Shown here piece after piece: positions 35,244-45,815 of a stretch of DNA of 64,000 nt (its first letter is position 1; the number at the start of each line of letters is the position of its first letter). The DNA is from Hericium rajendrae (taxonomy: Eukaryota; Basidiomycota; Agaricomycetes; Russulales; Hericiaceae). The notes beneath the pieces were generated by a model, which worked only from the letters and a program-made list of their open reading frames with translations, was not told the DNA's origin and did no database searches. Location: contig CM065878.1 of assembly GCA_033439255.1 (NCBI GenBank), forward strand, positions 3,100,001 through 3,164,000, read 5' to 3'. A program made the translations under genes and the position numbers.

Positions 35244-38200
35244 ATGTCTTCCCATTTCCAAAGTCTACATTTTTCTTCCCCGCGCAAGGATGGTGATACA
35301 GAGCGTGCACACGACGAAGCTGCTCGACGAATACAGCAGGTCTGGAGGGAGCATAGCGGCAACAAGTCCAAGGCGAAGTACCTGACGCCTCACGCGAGAT
35401 GGCAAGATGCCACGACAAACGCACAGCTCGAGGTGTGTGCTAATGCGATAGCATCTATGGTATACACCTGTGACGAAACTCCCAGGTCAGCAATATGGGT
35501 GCGCAGGAGGGTAATAACCAGGCCAGAGCTCGCTGGCGACGCCATCAGCAAAAGCGTGAAAAAATGGCAGGGCATTACAAGGGTATGTAGGGCCTTGCAA
35601 GGGTCCCAATCCCTGTCATCAGGTAAGGATGCCACATTTAGTCACCCGACAATACACGCACACCTTAAGGATTTACCATCGTCCCCATCCGGTCCAAGCT
35701 GACCAGTCTTGCCAAGGCGAACCTACGGGTGAGCCTTGTCCATCAGCATGGTATGCATGTAATGTCATACGGCCATTGACTATGCAATGCAGCTCTACAA
35801 TATTGAATTATTTTTTATATATCCTTGTTGTTATTCAGTCGAACTTAGACATGTTAAGATATAGCGAGATATTATATTTCATTACAGCAAGCTATGCTAA
35901 AACTCGGACTCGGACTAAGTAGATCATATATCCCACATCCGTAACTAAGTAGTCATGCTCGTCTCCATCTGCGCTGACGCACCATGATGGTTCGCTCCGT
36001 TCCAGAATGGATGCCCGAGACTACCATAAGCTAGCGCTGCCCAGCAGCGAGTTGGCCATATATCGCGCGCACACCAGAGAGGATCTTCGAGCGATGAGGC
36101 CACCTTGACGAGATAACGCAGGCATAGAAGACGTCGGCCGGCATAAGATCCATGCGAGGCAGTTCCAGCATCGTATAAGAGGCAGGACACAAGTCCTAAA
36201 GGACCCAGTGTGCCGCTCGAGATATGGTCAAGAGGGGAGAAGTATAGAGAAAGGCAGACGGATGCGAAATATATTAAAGGAGCAAAGTTTAGGGCCTGAC
36301 GCCGCACCTTCAGAAAACGTAGCGCACGTTGCCACGGGATGCCGAAAAATTGACAGCTCGAGGTGTGCTGCAAAATGCAGAGGCATCTGAATTGAAAGTA
36401 CCCGGCCGGAGCTTTTGAGAACTCACCATCAAGACATCAGATTCCCAAGGCCTTGGCAGCCTTTGATGTTCTTGACAATGTATTCCCCCTTGGGTGTAAG
36501 GGATTACAGTCGGGCGCAACCACGGTGACGCGTGACAGTCCTCACCGGGGAATAGCCGACTGAAACGTTTTTGCTGATGGCGCCGGTGTCATGGCAAAAC
36601 GACTTCAAGACGGAAATGAGATGCTCGAAAATGCTGGGGTCACGGCACCTGATGCAATTCGCAAGAAGCTTGAAACACAGCACTGGCTTGAGCTGATTGA
36701 TGGGTAAGTGTTGATTGGTCCGCGACCATTGACAGACATCTTACTCGGAGACTGCAGAAAGCACCGGTATGGCTCCAACCGTTGAGTCTTCTTTCGTAGA
36801 ACTTTAAGCTATTTTTGACACCCACTTAGTGAAGGTACTTCCAGTCACCAATGCAATCATTCGTACGTTTACTGTATGCTGGTAAATAGTTCTATCATAA
36901 AAAATGGAAAGACGCGGACACAAGCGAGAATTTCTTCAAGTGGTTTGTCCCACCGTTCTTCCTTCAAAGGTTCTCCTTAATCAACTATCGTTGACTGTCA
37001 GGCTGGATCACGGCGGTGGAAAAGACGTCTCGTTAAAGGAGTGTCCTCGAGATCAGTTGGAGAAAGAGGTACGCCCATGCGCATAGTCATCCTGGGCTGG
37101 GTTTTGACGATAGTGCTCTTTAGCGAATAGCGTATGTTCAAACTCTAATCTCATGCATTTGTCGTCTTTTGACTGTTGTTGATGCCTGAATTCTCAGCTA
37201 CCTTTCCTCAGAGCAGCGTACGTTCTTTTATCTTTGAGTATCTATAGGGTTTGACTCCGGATATGTGGCCAAGGTCTTAACTACCTCGTGGAGGTCGACT
37301 CCGAGGGCAAGCTGCGCTGGACGCGGAACAAGCAGCTGGTTGACACGACTGCAGGTCACTGGAGGGACGCTGGCAATGGGCAAGGAATTGTTCCTCAAGA
37401 TGACCCAGACGTTCCCAACCAGCTTCGTACCAACAACACGGCGCTTTCACCCTCCTCGTCGGTCTCCTCAAATTCCCTCAACAATGCCGCCCTGCATTAT
37501 GTCAGTCCTGCTCAAGGAAAGAACAAACTGATGAGGGCATTTTGGAGCCGCTTGACTGTCCATGGGATGATCGAGAGGCTCTTAAGAAAGACTGTGAAAC
37601 GTAACACTTGGATCTATGTCTCGGTAATTCGCACACTTATCTTACAGTCGGACGCTATATTGATGCATTTGCAGGACAAAAATTGTAGGACGCGGTCCGC
37701 TGACACTATACCTCCATGTGCTAATAAATTTGTATCCCCCAGTTAATATATTTGTAGGCATCAAAGGTAAGCTTTCCCATAGTTTGATCGGAAAATACTC
37801 ACCATGTCGAAGACCCAGGGACATTTCAACATTCATCCTTCCTTGCCGGCGGCCTTGTCACATCCGCAGGTCTGATTTCGGTCAAAGATGGTGTTATTCA
37901 CACTCTTTCGCCGCTATCCGGCCATTACAGGTAAAAAGAATGCAATCGCTCCAAATGTTTGGCTGAGAATTATCTCCACCGTCAAGGACATCCATAAATG
38001 TGCGAAGAATTTATCTCAGTCATGTCAATTGATCTGACTACCATTCGATTTGACTAGCATTTTCGGAGATTTCTGCAGATTCTCGAGGAGCGTGGCATGG
38101 ATATGGATAAGGTCGAAGTCAGCAAGGCAGAGTTGATGCTATGGCTGTGCGTCTTCATCTGTCATAACTTTCGTTCGACATATTCATGTTTTGCAGAATT

Positions 38201-38551
38201 GAGCACCTTGCCAAGCTCAAGAAAGCCCAATCCAGGTTTACGGCGAAAGGCAGGGCCAAGATACACAAGAAGAAGGAAGACATCGAAAATTTCCCACAGA
38301 CACTGGCAGATATCAACTGGAAGAAGGAGATCTTGGAAGGTAGGAGGAGGATAACATATGGACATGAAGAGGAGGCGGGGAAGGCGGAAAACTTGGGTGG
38401 ACGGGATGCAGAGCGTGCAGAGCATGGGGATCGAGTGAAAAACATACCGGAACAAACCGGCTCAGGAGAAATAAAGAGTCCCAATGCTGAGGAGCAACCG
38501 CCACGATCCGAGGAACCCGACGAAAGGGTTATCGGTGGTGTATCGAAGTGA
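35244..38551 (+). CDS. IQM-like (IQ-motif) protein, exon 2 interrupted by a DNA transposon
   Basis: Start MSSHFQSLHFSSPRKDGDTE, then an IQ motif (EAARRIQQVWREHSGNKSKA) for calmodulin binding. The rest follows the plant IQM family layout: KYLTPHARWQDATTNAQLE, KKLETQHWLELIDGKHRYG, NLKFYHKKWKDADTSENFF, KWLDHGGGKDVSLKECPRDQ, AYLSSEQRLNYLVEVDSEG, WIYVSDKNFNIFVGIK, GTFQHSSFLAGGLVTSAG and PLSGHYR. A charged, possibly coiled C terminus follows (AKLKKAQSRFTAKGRAKIHK). About a dozen exons join in frame, including one of 5 nt at 36830-36834. Exon 2 (from 35487) carries transposon copy 2 at 35543-36579. Removing it with one GC duplication gives ARARWRRAGVMAKRLQDGNE without a break. The biochemical role is unknown in fungi; calmodulin binding is an inference from the motif. 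Confidence 0.75.
35543..36579 (+). mobile_element. Non-autonomous TIR DNA transposon, copy 2
   Basis: A 1,037-bp element with the same ends as copy 1 (CATCAGCAAAAGCGT ... ACGTTTTTGCTGATG) and a GC duplication at 35541-35542 and 36580-36581. It lies in the sense orientation within exon 2 of the IQM-like gene. Compared with copy 1 it lacks about 110 bp in total through small deletions. It has no coding capacity. The host exon on both sides has kept its frame and sequence, so the insertion is probably young, even though the two copies differ from each other. Confidence 0.8.
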
Positions 38552-38663
38552 CCGCGCGAGTCTGTCGATCCCCCGCAGCGGGAAATACAGGAGAGCTGAT
38601 TCCTTAGATACAGCAGCTTCATTTTGATTATTGATACCAGATTTCGATTTATACATCTCAGCA

Positions 38664-38858
38664 AGGACAACAGACATACAGCAGCTTCTTAAAATTTTGA
38701 TTATTGATACCAGGTCGATTTCCGATTTGGACTTCGGTCACAGACGGACCAGAGGGGGAGCATGAGCAGAGGATTCGCATACATGTATTATTAGTCTAGA
38801 CATGGGGGCAACCCTAAATAGACTTTAAACTGGGAAAAAAAAAAAAAAAAAAAAAAAA
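38664..38858 (+). mobile_element. Small poly(A)-tailed retroposed insertion
   Basis: A 195-bp segment ending in a run of 25 A (38835-38859). It is flanked by a perfect 13-bp repeat, ATACATCTCAGCA (38651-38663 and 38859-38871), as left by LINE-type target-primed insertion. Its first 50 bp repeat the sequence just upstream of the target (CAGCAGCTTC and TTTTGATTATTGATACCAG near 38610-38640). So it may derive from a transcript of this same 3' region or from a related SINE. No RNA polymerase III promoter boxes were recognised. Confidence 0.5.
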
Positions 38859-38904
38859 ATACATCTCAGCATACACGGCGTTGGATATCTACCATACTGT
38901 AGTC

Positions 38905-39655
38905 TTATGCTCTGCTCCATTGACATTCCACATTTGATACGCCCACGGGTAGTGCAGCCTAACAATTCGGTTATATCAGTGCGATCAAGAGCAAAAATAC
39001 TCTGAGACTCACCTTCTCATCGTAATCCACCCATTCGCCTTCGTCTAAATCGACATCCAAAAACGGCATATCAGACTCAGCGCCAACACATTTCCACATC
39101 CCCTATAACAGATGTAAGTCACAATGTGATCAATAAATGGCTTTGAAACGCGTACCCGTGCGTCAAAGCCGGTAAATTCCAGCCCCCGACAATCCACAAC
39201 CAGGAACGGGGCGAACTGGCCATTTGCGTCGATAGAATAGGGCTGAGTGGGTGAGGCGGCCTCGAACTTGGCCGAGCTTTCACGCTTGCAAAAGCCGCAC
39301 TTCCATACGAAATTCGCCGTGCTTCCTTTGCCGCCGCTTACTTCGACTTCTTCCTGACAGCCAGTTCAGGCAGGGTCGGAGTGTGTGCCACTAAAGACGC
39401 ACAAGACGGTTCAGAGAGACGAAGTTCGGGTGGGTTTCGTTACAGCTGTTGCATTTAACCTAAGTTTCGTTGCAGAGTCTTGTCAGTGAGATTAAATTTA
39501 CTAACTAACCTGGAAGAAGTATTCGAAGTCATCGGAGGCGGGCTCGAGATTCGTCACGTTCTCGAGATCTGCCTTGATCGAGAGTAAAAGGCGCTGGAAA
39601 CAGAATTTGACATCATATCCAACATGACAGCAAGCAGTTGACCACCTACGACCAT
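38905..39655 (-). CDS. UPF0587/CZIB (DUF866) zinc-binding protein
   Basis: The first coding exon is only ATG GTC (39655-39650), spliced over 56 nt to RLLLSIKADLENVTNLEPA, FEYFFQVKCNSCNETHPNF, VWKCGFCKRESSAKFE, FAPFLVVDCRGLEFTGFD, MWKCVGAESDMPFLDVDLDE and GEWVDYDEKA. The two CxxC pairs (CNSC, CGFC) are the zinc ligands that define the family (human C1orf123/CZIB, yeast YCR090C). The product is about 160 residues, the normal size. The cellular role is poorly known. The stop is at 38905-38907. The gene faces mS35 across a 201-bp divergent promoter region. Confidence 0.85.
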
Positions 39656-39856
39656 TGGCGGCCAGAGTGGTTATGTGAAGTAAAGTGTGGCGAATATGGC
39701 AATTGACAAGCGCCAAGAACCAGCAAAGCGGTTGTTTGTCCTTGTGTGGCAACAGCCTTAACCGCTTCCGAATCCGTCCACTACCTCCTGCTCGAATTTC
39801 GCAAGTGCACGCAGACATCGCCACGCACCTTTGCCTCACGCGCCCCGGCGGTCAAC
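39656..39856. promoter_or_regulatory. Divergent promoter, CZIB and mS35
   Basis: Only 201 bp lie between the two start codons, so the genes must share a promoter region. No motif could be assigned from the sequence alone. Confidence 0.4.
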
Positions 39857-40833
39857 ATGCATCTGCTCTCACAGATCCCGAGGAGCGCCTTTCGTCGGGC
39901 CACCCGGTCCGTTCATTCATCCGCCGTTGTGTCGTACCCGCGTCGCGCTCCGGTCGTGACACAGCGTCCCAGTGACGCAGCGATTGCGGAGGGACTGGAG
40001 GATGTGGTAGGGAAGGAACTGCCCTTTGTGCAGCCGAAGTGGGGCGCTGCAGACATGGAAGAATTCAGGGACGACGATACCACCGCTGCTGGCCACATCT
40101 GGATACAGCAGCAACGCCAGGTGCTGCACTACCTCCGTCTCATTGAGCACGAGATGCCGCAGCTTGTCGGTGCGTGTAATGCGTCCTGCTGTTTCGCTAC
40201 GAGCTAACACGATAGTGCAGCATTCCGAAACCATTCGTACCTCCCACGTCGGCAGAGCCGATAGCCGTCCGCTCCATATCGTATGGCGGCGAAGAGCACC
40301 CTGCTACAGTCAAGCGCGCCATTGTTGTCCCGGTCTCTCGACTCCCTCTCAAGGACAAGCACGCCGTCTACAAATTTCGTCTCCTTGCTGGGGTGCGGTG
40401 GACGCCTCAAGCGCCTAAGGACTCTGGTCTGACAAGCGAGGGCGGGAAGGACGGCTACATCAAAATCTCATGCGAAGACTTCCCTCGACCGGCCATGAAC
40501 CTGAAGTGGGCGAGCGACACTCTGGACAAGCTCATTGACGAGGCCAATGTGAGTTCACTTTGGTTAAGAGAGTGCTGTTTGTCTAAATTTTGCTCGCAGA
40601 ACGGGAAGGACCGTTTTACAGACATTCCATTTGACCGACGGCATCTGGACGCAAAGGCAAGGAAGGCCCAGAAGGGAAAGCTGGTGCGAGACATGGCAGG
40701 CGGGAGGGGAAGATACTCGTCGCCCCCGTCAATCAGAGACTTCCCCAAGTCATGGCTGCCGAAGATCGAGAAATCCAGCCAGCCTCAGGAGGCTGTCTCC
40801 GCACCGTCGCCCTCTCCTTCTGCACAGATCTAG
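39857..40833 (+). CDS. RSM24: Mitochondrial small-subunit ribosomal protein mS35 (Rsm24/MRPS35)
   Basis: Start MHLLSQIPRSAFRRATRSVH, a basic mitochondrial presequence. The mS35 domain follows: ELPFVQPKWGAADMEEFRDD, IWIQQQRQVLHYLRLIEHEM, then after an intron FVPPTSAEPIAVRSISYGGE, ATVKRAIVVPVSRLPLKD, FRLLAGVRWTP and ISCEDFPRPAMNLKWASDTL, with the tail RFTDIPFDRRHLDAKARKAQ. The protein sits in the head of the mitochondrial small ribosomal subunit. After the intron the expected AFRKPFVPPTS needs one more A in the A3 run at 40228-40230; as printed, the frame moves to NHSYLPRR and stops. This is one of six similar indels in the window and is probably a sequence error. Confidence 0.85.
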
Positions 40834-41045
40834 ATGTTTTTGAATATATCTTATTAATGCGAGTCATGGTTTTGCAGCTCTTCCTCCTCCTTCCCCGCCA
40901 AGCACGTTTCGCGGTCATGGGACATTGTATCACGTGTGTGTCTGACGCGATATGAGCTGGGCGACGGAAGACGGAACGTCGCGTCGGAAGAGAGGTCGAG
41001 CATGGCCCGAATCTCCTCTTGCTTCTTCTTTTCACACCATTGAAT

Positions 41046-42200
41046 ATGTCTAACTCCATCCGAGCGTCGGTCGTGCAGACATGTACAGCGGCTTACTCGT
41101 TAAATGACACACTGGACAAATTGGAGAGGCTGACTCGATTGGCGAAAGAAAGAGATGGGAGCCAACTTGCGGTGTTCCCTGAAGCATTGTACGTGAGCCC
41201 AAACGCCTTCTGTGAATGAGCTAACGCGTTCCAGTATCGGGGGCTATCCAAAGATGTCGACGTTTGGTGCAGTGGTTGGGGAGCGCACCCCGCAAGGCCG
41301 CGACGAGTTCGTGCGATACTACCATGCCGCCATCGAACTACCATCGCCTGCGCTGTCGCGTGTGGAACAAGTCAGCAAGGAAACAGGTGTGTTCCTCGTC
41401 GTCGGGATCATCGAGCGCGACGGAGGCACGCTCTACTGCACTGCGATATTCGTGGATCCCGACACCGGGCTAATTGGCAAGCATCGCAAGTTGATGCCTA
41501 CCGCCTCGGAACGTTTGATCTGGGGCCAGGGAGGCCCGGATACACTTCCTGTCATTAAGAAACAATTCGTATCGTGCAAGGACAATTCGGCAGAAGTATC
41601 TGCGAATATCTCCGCAACGATATGCTGGTATGTCCTCAATCTCGAGAATGCTCGTTTTACCTGATGGCTTCTCATGCAGGGAGAATTATATGCCATTGCG
41701 TATGTATGAAGCCTGTTTAGGTGCATCTCCATTGACATACCAATCGGCCAGTGCGAACGTTCTACTACTCGAAGGATACGCAGATATACTGTGCGCCTAC
41801 CGTGGATGCCAGGCCTGTCTGGCAACACACCATGATGCATATCGCGCTGGAAGGTCGTTGCTTCGTCCTTGCTGCATGTCAGTATGCACAGGAGAAGGAT
41901 TATCCGCAGGATCACCCCGTTGCAGATGCGAGCGCGCGCAACCCCGAAGCCGTTATGATTGCAGGCGGGAGTGTCATCGTCAGTCCTCTCGGCAAGGTGC
42001 TGGCAGGTCCATTGTTGGAGGGAGAGGGAGTTCTCACCGCGGAGCTTGACCTTGATGATATCGCACGGGGCAAGTTTGACCTGGATGTGGTGGGCCATTA
42101 TGCACGGAATGATAGTGAGCATATCTCTTTGTTCGGCGATACCCATGCAGTCATTGAATGGGACTTTCTAGTTTTTAAGCTCGAAACAGTCGGTGTTTGA
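41046..42200 (+). CDS. Nitrilase (carbon-nitrogen hydrolase)
   Basis: Start MSNSIRASVVQTCTAAYSL. The three catalytic residues are in their motifs: Glu in LAVFPEAFIGGYPK (across the first intron), Lys in IGKHRKLMPTASERLIWG and Cys in ISATICWENYMPLLRTFYYS (across two introns). Further family features are YCAPTVDARPVWQHTMMHIA, LEGRCFVLAACQYAQ and SPLGKVLAGPLLEGEG. The product is about 320 residues, the usual size. True nitrilases turn nitriles into carboxylic acids and ammonia; the TICWENYMP motif points to the nitrilase branch rather than amidases. The natural substrate is not evident. All junctions keep the frame. Confidence 0.88.
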
Positions 42201-42746
42201 TTAGGAGGAGTCCTTGGATCTCGGATCGCATTCGTCAGGATTGCGCCCACAAACAAGCCTGATCTGTGGGATGCCGGCTTCTCGTGTGTAGCGCGTGGCC
42301 CAGGTGCTGGTCCATCGTGACCGAGTTGTATGTAGCCGCGTTCTCGTGATAATCACTGGTTCGACAACGTGCAACAAGCGTGCATTTGTCGCTCGTTATA
42401 TTATGCAGCGTGGCGGCAGGCACACATTTCGAAGTCGAACCGAAGCGCTGAGGGCGACGCTTCTTTGGTGGCAACTACCGGACGTCAAAGACGTCTTTGT
42501 GGCGAATTGTCTTTCTTGTCAACGAAAGGGCGAGCACTTTACATACGCTTGGCCCCGAACGTTGACACATTACCCTACAAAAGCAATGGGAACACGATAT
42601 ATATTGATTACACCTCACTTGGACGACGTCTCACCGCCGGCGACCACCCTAGACGGGTCTAGCACACAATCCCGCCATTCTTTTCCATATTCCTATATTA
42701 TTCAGAGTTCCTCATCGACGATTCTCATACGTGTACTCGCCCCTCA
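42201..42746. other. Intergenic after nitrilase gene
   Basis: A 546-bp stretch with the nitrilase 3' UTR and the promoter of the next gene. Plus-strand frames around 42295-42786 lack family features and were not called. The part before the next start (42670-42740) is pyrimidine- and AT-rich. Confidence 0.35.
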
Positions 42747-43508
42747 ATGCCTTACTACGAATCCCCCGACGCCACTGTCGCACTGAGGGCGGCCTGGATG
42801 TCTCGTCACCTGCAGGCGGGTGAAGGTCAAGTATATCCATCATTACCTACATCCTCACCCTTCACCACCCCAACGCCAAACGAGAGACGACGCCAACAGC
42901 CTCGGACTCGAGACCCTCATTTCAAATCCCTTGGCAAGGGCGCTTTCATGAAGGACATGGTCTTTCGGAGGAAGGAGGACGGCACGGTAGTGGCGACTCC
43001 CAAGAAGAATGCGGATCTAGAGCAGATGGGGAGGACGATCTATGCACCCAAGGCGCAGATGCATTCCACTCAGCATCGATCAGCACGCAACGCGGCGAGG
43101 CGAAGGAGACAGCTGCCCACGAAACCCAATGAGTGCGCGACACTCCGGAGATTAGCCTCCATTGACGCGAAGGAGCTGGCTGCGCAGGTGAAGAAAACAC
43201 CCAAATGGGTCGCCTCCCTGCAGGATAACATGGAAGAGTTGACGTGGGGCGGGAATAAGGTCCGCGCGTGCGGTGCCGAGGGTCTATGGTCGCCGCTCCC
43301 GTCATCGGACGACAGGTGCACATCACCGGCTAGCAGGACCCCATCCACGCCGGGTCTGACCACGGCGTCATCGGACGACTCAGAAAGTGAATCTCCTGCC
43401 GATTTTTGCGCGACGGACCTGGGGGCGGCGTTGGAGCAGGAGGTGATTAGGACGAAGGTAGATCGAATGTTCGATATGTTCATTGATGGCGCAGCGTGCG
43501 CCATTTAG
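42747..43508 (+). CDS. Hypothetical basic protein, single exon
   Basis: An unspliced frame of 253 codons, start MPYYESPDATVALRAAWMSR. The middle is basic and hydrophilic (ERRRQQPRTRDPHFKSLGKG, FMKDMVFRRKEDGTVV, RSARNAARRRRQLPTK), followed by KKTPKWVASLQDNMEELTWG and an acidic/Ser tail (SSDDSESESPADF). The short motif 'PKWVASLQDNMEEL' has an amphipathic-helix pattern. I recognise no domain and give no function. The lack of introns and the clean frame in a region of matching base composition favour a real gene, but it could be lineage-specific. Confidence 0.55.
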   Translation: MPYYESPDATVALRAAWMSRHLQAGEGQVYPSLPTSSPFTTPTPNERRRQQPRTRDPHFKSLGKGAFMKDMVFRRKEDGTVVATPKKNADLEQMGRTIYAPKAQMHSTQHRSARNAARRRRQLPTKPNECATLRRLASIDAKELAAQVKKTPKWVASLQDNMEELTWGGNKVRACGAEGLWSPLPSSDDRCTSPASRTPSTPGLTTASSDDSESESPADFCATDLGAALEQEVIRTKVDRMFDMFIDGAACAI

Positions 43509-44089
43509 GGGTGCGGGACACCCTGAGGGACTGGGTTATTGGGACATGATTTCACACTTACTTACCTTATTCGCATCAGTCTTGGAAAGGCCCGTAATGA
43601 CATGCTTGGTTTAGAAATCAGTAACGAAAGGTGATAAGCTCTATTGGGCAATGACGACGCCCAAGAAGGCATGCACGAACTTGCTGAAGTGAAAGCTTCT
43701 GAGGCTGTAGTAGCCTGAGAAGCAGCTGAATGGGGCGCAGCCGCACGGCCGACGCATGTCAGGACCAATATAAGAGATCGCAGGACTTTGGAGGGGAGGA
43801 AGCGATGTCGATTGCGCAAGTGGATGAAGAACAACGGCTGCGCTGGGTGAGCCCATACATATTTCTTGGGAAGGACGTATGGTGAACGATTCGCGACAGC
43901 ACCTGCTCTTGCCGAGGCCGAAGGTACGGGACGCCACACCAAGCCAGCAGCCGCAGAGCAAACAAGTACAATCCCGGCGCCCAACTTCTTTCCTCCCTCC
44001 AGTCCAGGTCAACGTGAATGTAATTTCCCCCTTCCTCCTACTCTTCCTCCTCGACGTCGTCCTTACAAATCTTACTTTCATTCTAATAG
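43509..44089. promoter_or_regulatory. Septin promoter and 5' UTR intron
   Basis: This 581-bp stretch holds the hypothetical gene's 3' UTR and the septin promoter. A donor-like GTGAATGT near 44013 and a TTCTAATAG acceptor ending at 44089 suggest a 5' UTR intron whose 3' end abuts the septin ATG directly. The minus-strand frames here look like shadows. Confidence 0.4.
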
Positions 44090-45815
44090 ATGACGGACTC
44101 CTACGTCTCTAGCCGCAACGGCGACGTGTCCCCCACCCCGAACGGCGGTGCAAATGGTTCCACCGCGTCCTTGCCTAACAACAACGCCGCCATTTCGTCC
44201 ATCGTTCGCAAGAAACTTATGGGCTATGTGGGTTTCGCAAATCTTCCCAACCAGGTGCACAGGAAGAGTGTGAGGAAAGGGTTCCAGTTCACTGCAATGG
44301 TCGTGGGTACGTGTACTAGCTTCCATCAACGACACGACACCATCCTGAGGCGCGTCTCCACACAGGCGAATCGGGTCTGGGCAAGTCGACACTCGTCAAC
44401 ACCCTGTTCAACACTCCCCTCTACCCTCCCAAGGAGCCTCTGCCTCCCAATGCCGAGCGACCCCAGACTGTCGCCATTGAGAGCATAAGCGCCGGTACGC
44501 ATCCCACGTTTATCTCCCACCTAGCTCTGCCGACCAATGGAACGAACTTCCAGATATTGAGGAGAATGGTGTCCGACTTCGTCTGACCGTTGTGGACACT
44601 CCTGGATTTGGAGACTTTGTGAACAATGATGACAGGTTCGCCCTCAACAATATATTTGATACGCCGTTTCACGCTCACGGACTACCTCATCAGTTGGAAG
44701 CCCATCGTGGAGAACATCGAGTCCCGGTTCGACTCTTACCTGGAGCAAGAGAATCGCGTCAACCGCCAGAAGGTCGTTGACAACCGGGTCCACGCTTGCC
44801 TATACTTCATCCAGCCGACCGGCCACGCGTAAGTTGCACTAAATCAAGATTTGGCCACGCATTCTGACCATGAACTAGTTTGAAGCCACTGGACATTGAG
44901 TTCATGCGTCGGCTGCACACCAAAGTCAACCTCATCCCCATCATTGCCAAGTCGGACACCTTGACAGATGAGGAGGTCGCGGAATTCAAGGCCCGAGTAA
45001 ATATCTAGATTCCTCACGCACGGAAGACGCGAATATTCATAATTTTCTAGATCCTCGCTGACATCGCTTATCACAACATCCACATCTTCCAGGCTCCGAC
45101 GTACGAGAACGAAGATGAGGAGACCTTGGCGGAAGCTGAGGAGATTGCCAGCAAGATTCCATTTGCTGTTGTTGGCTCGGATCAGGTTGTCGACACACCT
45201 GATGGTCGTCAAGTCCGGGGTCGCTCTTACCCCTGGGGTGTTATTGAGGTCGATAATGAAGACCACTGCGACTTCGTCAAGCTTCGTCAGATGCTTGTCC
45301 GGACTTACATGGAGGAGCTCAGGGAGTACACCAACGATGTACTCTATGAGAATTGGCGAACGGAGAAGCTGCTCAGCATGGGTGTCGCCCAGGACTCGAG
45401 CGTCTTCAAAGAGGTCAAGTACGTGCAAGTTGATGATCTAGTTCACGTTGGCGTCATGTTTAATATGTCTATCATAGCCCCGCGCTGCGCATGCAGGAGG
45501 AGCGCGTCTTGCACGAAGCGAAGCTCGCCAAGATGGAGGCCGAGATGAAGATGGTCTTCCAGCAGAAGGTGCAGGAGAAGGAGTCGAAGCTCAAGCAGTC
45601 CGAGGAGGAATTGTACGCCAGACACCGGGAGATGAAGGAGTCTCTCGACAAGCAACGCAACGATTTGGAAGAAAAGAAGCGGAAGATCGAGAGCGGCAGG
45701 CCCTTGACTCCCGAGAAAACTCAGGTGTGTGATCTGATGGATTTAGCTGCATATAGTCGCTCATCCCTCTTATCAACACTAGCCGAAGACGAGGAATCGT
45801 TTCCTTCGCGCTTAG
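44090..45815 (+). CDS. CDC3: Septin, CDC3 type
   Basis: Start [20 protein letters not shown] with a Ser/Asn-rich N terminus, then the septin entry motif [20 protein letters not shown]. The GTPase has G1 ([18 protein letters not shown], across an intron), G3 ([17 protein letters not shown]) and G4 ([15 protein letters not shown]). The septin unique element is represented by [18 protein letters not shown] and [19 protein letters not shown] coiled coil of about 80 residues follows ([20 protein letters not shown] onward). The last exon adds [10 protein letters not shown], stop at 45813-45815. Septins form filaments at the bud neck, septa and hyphal tips. The assignment to the CDC3 class rests on the [11 protein letters not shown] motif and the coiled coil. 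Confidence 0.85.
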
